NCBI GenBank assembly: GCA_036512955.1
Contig: DATBZX010000024.1
Coordinates: 1 to 6,319 of the forward strand
Direction: 5' to 3'
DNA length: 6,319 nt
DNA from: DASRAA01 sp036512955
Lineage (GTDB): Bacteria; Acidobacteriota; Terriglobia; Terriglobales; Acidobacteriaceae
Shown: in pieces, positions 5,560 to 6,319 of the stretch
How positions within the stretch are numbered: position 1 is the first letter of the stretch
Layout of the letters: each line of letters opens with the position of its first letter
Made by a program: the position numbers and the translations under genes
Notes under the pieces: generated by a model
What the model saw: only the letters and a program-made list of their open reading frames with translations
The model's database searches: none
What the model was told of the DNA's origin: nothing

Positions 5560-5808
5560 TCACAGCATGAACTTGCGACCCGCACAGCCCGCCAGTGCGA
5601 CAATGCCGGAACCCAGCAGCAGCATCGAGCCCGGCTTCGGAGTGGTGGAGAACGGCGCTTCCTCGAAGATCACGCTCGCTGCGCTCTCGTAGGGATAGCC
5701 GACGACGTTGTAGTTCGGGGCAGTCAGGACCACCGCGGCGTCTCCCAAAATCGTGGACGCGAAAACGGGGCCGCCTGCCCATCCCGAGTACTGGTTGGTG
5801 ATCGCCAT
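5560..5808 (-). pseudogene. 5'-truncated PEP-CTERM gene remnant with PEP changed to PKP
   Basis: The frame ends in an unmistakable 28-residue PEP-CTERM tag (TTPKPG, hydrophobic stretch, GRKFML), but only about 55 residues precede it from the ATG at 5808. That part contains SGWAGGPVF and SVIFEEAPF, plausible end fragments of an exported domain. There is no signal peptide from 5808 or from the alternative in-frame ATG at 5922, which would overlap the upstream gene. The purine-rich GGAAGG sits only one base before ATG 5808, too close for a normal ribosome site. The motif Glu is Lys (codon AAG at 5637-5635, one G-to-A change from GAG), so exosortase recognition is doubtful. The C-terminal region, 3' spacer and terminator resemble those of the PEP-CTERM gene at 4119-5096. 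A short real protein cannot be excluded. Confidence 0.65.
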
Positions 5809-5863
5809 GCCTTCCGGTCCGTTTTTCTTTGCCTGGAGTAAGCACGGCAACCCGGAAGCTCGC

Positions 5864-6319
5864 CTACCCCAGCCACTCGAAATCCAGGCCGGTGCGTTTG
5901 CGCAAGGCGTTGAATTGTTCATCAGTTGCGCAACCGATTAAGCAATCCTGCCCCCCGAGATCGAGCCCGGTGAAGCGCAACTCGCTCTCCTGCTCGGCCA
6001 GCAGCCCCACGAATCGGCTCAGAATGTTGGGATCGATCCAGCGTTCCTCGATTCGGCCGGGCCAGCGATATTCGCGCCCACAAAGCGTGAACGACAGCCA
6101 GGCCACTCCCTGGCGCCAGTCGAACTCGTCGTGAACCGCTTCGATGGGCAACACGCCCCCGGCGAGCCTCGCCATGCGCTGCGCCACCTTGACGTAATCC
6201 CCTCGACCGCCGATGCATTCCGCGCGCATGTGCCACACCTGGCCTGACAATGGCAGACAGGGCGGATCCTGCGATTCGGTTCCCAGTACTGACAGCAGCA
6301 GCTTGAAGGGAGAGGTTTC
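5864..6319 (-). CDS. Uncharacterised protein, C-terminal 151 residues (5' end outside window)
   Basis: The minus-strand frame is open to the window edge, and the TTG at 6250 is unlikely to be the true start, so the N-terminus is missing. The visible part looks like a soluble cytoplasmic protein, with no signal peptide or membrane helix. Notable segments: KLLLSVLG near the edge, then VWHMRAECIGGRGDY, a Trp/Arg-rich middle (FDWRQGVAWLSF, REYRWPGRIEERW), and a C-terminal block LDLGGQDCLIGCATDEQF followed by LRKRTGLDFEWLG. The alternating pattern suggests a small alpha/beta fold. I recall hypothetical proteins with a similar GGQDC-x-x-x-x-x-T-x-E-Q tail but no assigned function. It ends 55 bases before the PEP-CTERM remnant on the same strand, and no clear terminator separates them, so readthrough is possible. 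Confidence 0.75.
   Translation of the reverse strand, partial: ETSPFKLLLSVLGTESQDPPCLPLSGQVWHMRAECIGGRGDYVKVAQRMARLAGGVLPIEAVHDEFDWRQGVAWLSFTLCGREYRWPGRIEERWIDPNILSRFVGLLAEQESELRFTGLDLGGQDCLIGCATDEQFNALRKRTGLDFEWLG

Noticed and set aside
5811..5858. 7-bp inverted repeat CTTCCGG/CCGGAAG between the right-edge gene and the PEP-CTERM remnant
   Set aside because: The arms are short and separated by 34 bases; it could mark the truncation junction but is compatible with chance, and no target-site duplication or transposase is seen.

Overview
This window most likely comes from a Gram-negative soil bacterium, probably an Acidobacteriota member of the Terriglobia/Koribacter type. That is inference from three things: PEP-CTERM (exosortase-sorted) proteins with C-termini of the 'PEPGT-x-LLLGSGL' style, a short lipoprotein of a kind I associate with this phylum, and GC-rich genes separated by AT-richer spacers. 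No ribosomal RNA or other decisive taxonomic marker is present.

Layout. Plus strand, left part: the 3' end of a large, repeat-rich, exported PEP-CTERM protein (1-1653, cut by the window edge) with a strong intrinsic terminator; a small lipoprotein (1794-2168); and rpmB for ribosomal protein L28 (2370-2558) with a recognisable promoter and terminator. Minus strand, right part, read right to left: an uncharacterised conserved-looking protein cut by the right edge (6319-5864); a short 5'-truncated PEP-CTERM remnant (5808-5560) with its own terminator; a promoter/leader region of about 460 bases; a complete secreted PEP-CTERM protein (5096-4119) with a terminator; a gene-free, hairpin-rich stretch of about 560 bases; and a polytopic PAP2-superfamily phosphatase/transferase (3555-2692) that converges on rpmB.

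How it fits together. Three loci in about 6 kb carry the 28-residue C-terminal sorting tag recognised by exosortase, so this is a cluster of surface or exopolysaccharide-associated substrates. No exosortase (EpsH/XrtA-like) is in the window, so the sorting enzyme must act in trans. The most distinctive observation is that the two minus-strand PEP-CTERM loci share the end of the coding region, the 3' untranslated spacer and the terminator hairpin, as if one 3' cassette had been duplicated. The downstream-most copy on the right is truncated and has the key Glu of the PEP motif replaced by Lys. I see no CRISPR array, tRNA, rRNA, transposase or complete novel defence system.
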